DNA from: Perca fluviatilis
Lineage: Eukaryota > Chordata > Actinopteri > Perciformes > Percidae
Direction of reading: 5' to 3'
NCBI RefSeq assembly: GCF_010015445.1
Contig: NC_053120.1
Coordinates: forward strand, 17,542,308 to 17,606,307
DNA: 64,000 nt
Each line of letters starts with the position of its first letter. The stretch's first letter is position 1. Shown here in pieces: positions 62,426 through 64,000 of the stretch. The notes beneath the pieces are model-generated. The model had not been told where the DNA came from. It did not search any database and worked only from the letters and a program-made list of their open reading frames with translations. The position numbers and the translations under genes were made by a program.

Positions 62426-64000
62426 AAGTCAAGTCAAGTCAAGTCAAGTCAATTTATTTATAGAGCACATTTAAAACCAACCTCTATAGGCTGAACAAAG
62501 TGCTGTACAAAGTTATATTATGTTTTAAAAACAAAGGAAGACAATAAAAATATAGACACAATGAACATCATACAAACAACACACTTAATAATTCATACGC
62601 CAAAGAATAAAAATGTGTTTTAACACGAGACTTAAAGATCTCTGCAGTAGAGGAGGACCTAATATGAATGGGAAGTTTGTTCCAGAGTCTCGGGGCCATA
62701 ACGGAGAAGGCACGATCACGCTTTGTTTTCATCCGAGACTGTGGAATAGCTGAAGGAACTGATTAGACGATCTTAGGTTCCTGGCGGAGTGATGTAGGGT
62801 AAGGAAATCAGCAATATATAAAGTGGCCAATCCATGTAATGCCTTAAAAACAAGTAACATTACCTTAAAATCGATTCTATATTTGACCAGTGAAGAGAAG
62901 CCAATATTGGGGAGATATGATCCGTCCTTCTGGTACCAGTCTAGCAGCCGCATTCTGGACAAAAGATGAAGATGATAAATATGATTGGCAAATCCCAGAA
63001 TACAAAGAATTGCAGTAGTCAATACGAGACGAAATAAGAGCATGAATAACAGTCTCCAAGTCCTTACGACAGAGGAAGGATTTTAGTTTAGCAATAGTCC
63101 TGAGATGAAAAAGCTACATTTGAAAACAGAACTAATTTGTTTGTCAAATGTTAATGCTGGGTCATGTTTTGGCACTTAATGTCTTTCAGGTAGTGAAAAA
63201 GGGACTTTAAAGAGTTGGTATCACCTGTTTTAGAGGCAGGTACAGCTGTGTGTCATCAGCATAACAGTGATAAGATATGTTATGTTTGTGAAGAATGGAG
63301 CCCAATGGGAGCATGTACAAAGAGAATACAATTGGCCCTAAAATCGAACCTTGAGGTACACCGCATGTAATCGCTGCAGAAGAGGAGGAGATATTTCCAA
63401 TTTCAACAGAAAAGGTTATTTTTTTTAATAAGAATTGAACCACTGTAGAGCAACAGCCTGGATCCCTACCCTATGCTGAAGGCGATGCAACAAGATGGCA
63501 TGATCAACAGTGTCAAATGCAGCACTAAGGTCCAGTGTAGTCAAGAGTAAGAGCACAATTTCCTCTGTCACCGAACAGCAACAAATCATTTAGCACTTTA
63601 AGAAGGGCTGTTTCTGTGCTATGGTGTACTCTGAAACCAGACTGAAAATTGTCCAAGACATTGTTTTCACTTAAAAATGAAGAGAGCTGAGCAAGAACCG
63701 CCTTCTCCAAAATCTTTGACACAAACGATAATTTAGAAATAGGCCTAAAGCTGTTACAATCATAGGGTCAAGGTTGGTTTTTTTTAATTAGAGGCTGAAC
63801 CACAGCATGTTTAAAGCTAGATGAGACTGTGCCATTCATAAGAGAGCTATTTATTACAGACAAGAGGCTGGGACTAAAGGTATCAAATACCTCTTTCAAA
63901 AGACAAGAGGGGACAATATCTGAAGATGAATAGGTAGGTTTCATGTGTGATATATCCATCAATGCTGACAGGGCCACAAAAAACAATTCAGAGAAGCAGG
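62426..64000 (-). mobile_element. L2-like non-LTR retrotransposon (LINE), 3' part, continues beyond window
   Basis: The 3' end is (AAGTC)5 at 62426-62450 (GACTT repeats on the element strand) beside a (CA)n run at 62409-62425. The 3' UTR is followed upstream by RT coding sequence on the minus strand up to the window edge. The 3' end matches the fragment at 48299-48600. The RT motifs and the C-terminal block suit the L2 clade of vertebrate LINEs. No target duplication can be tested because the 5' end is outside. Confidence 0.88.
62590..64000 (-). pseudogene. LINE reverse transcriptase, C-terminal half, frameshifted
   Basis: Minus-strand pieces in order from the window edge: 63986-63768 (upstream of palm), 63722-63525 ([20 protein letters not shown]), 63443-63207 with [20 protein letters not shown] and the catalytic [13 protein letters not shown], then 63043-62729 (KYRIDFKVMLLVFKALHGLA; LTLHHSARNLRSS). 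The C-terminal block (RAFSVMAPRLWNKLP) lies downstream in another frame. These are L2/CR1-type RT motifs. At least three frame changes make the copy dead. RT would copy the element RNA at the nicked target. Confidence 0.88.

Overview
The window looks like non-coding DNA from a teleost (ray-finned) fish. It is dominated by transposable elements, long (CA)n microsatellites and apparently single-copy intergenic or intronic sequence. The assignment is an inference from repeat content: DIRS elements with a tyrosine recombinase, a Gmr1-like Ty3/Gypsy element, an L2-clade LINE, tRNA-type SINEs, and several hAT, Harbinger and TTAA-type miniature elements typical of fish. I found no host protein-coding gene I can name. 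One short open frame with a signal-peptide-like start and a good splice donor (51998-52222, minus) is the only host-exon candidate, and it is weak.

Layout. 1-2171 is an internally deleted DIRS retrotransposon on the minus strand. It keeps the end of a tyrosine recombinase, a reverse transcriptase and the characteristic complementary end structure. 3905-11310 is a run of small elements: a SINE with a (CTT)n tail, a 961-bp hAT element with perfect 8-bp target duplications, a TTAA-flanked MITE, a Harbinger relic with a transposase piece, and an hAT fragment with a BED-finger relic. 11369-17059 is the centrepiece: a full-length Ty3/Gypsy LTR retrotransposon on the minus strand. It has about 98% similar LTRs, a CAGGT target duplication, a tRNA-Leu-like primer site and a polypurine tract. 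Its pol order is gag-protease-integrase-RT-RNase H, so integrase lies before RT, as in the Gmr1 group, and its gag carries a SCAN-like domain. It landed inside a LINE-type 3' end fragment.

18168-37900 is mostly unassigned sequence with microsatellites, one SINE-like fragment and three small inverted-repeat elements (21984-22508, 28242-28384, 30340-30950). 37985-41510 is a second DIRS copy, minus strand, with a MITE inserted in its RT. 43148-44224 is a nested pair: a Harbinger-like MITE sits inside the telomere-like CCATAA array of another MITE. 44931-45274 is another MITE. 48299-48600 is a LINE 3' end whose family returns at 62426-64000, where the reverse-transcriptase part of an L2-like LINE runs off the window. 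The rest (45300-62400) is single-copy-like sequence with microsatellites. Several stretches in it have the look of conserved non-coding elements, which only an alignment could confirm.

How the parts relate: nothing here forms a host operon or pathway. The functional logic is that of the elements themselves. The nesting gives a relative order of insertion: LINE tail before Gypsy; DIRS copy 2 before its MITE; outer CCATAA MITE before the inner Harbinger-like MITE.
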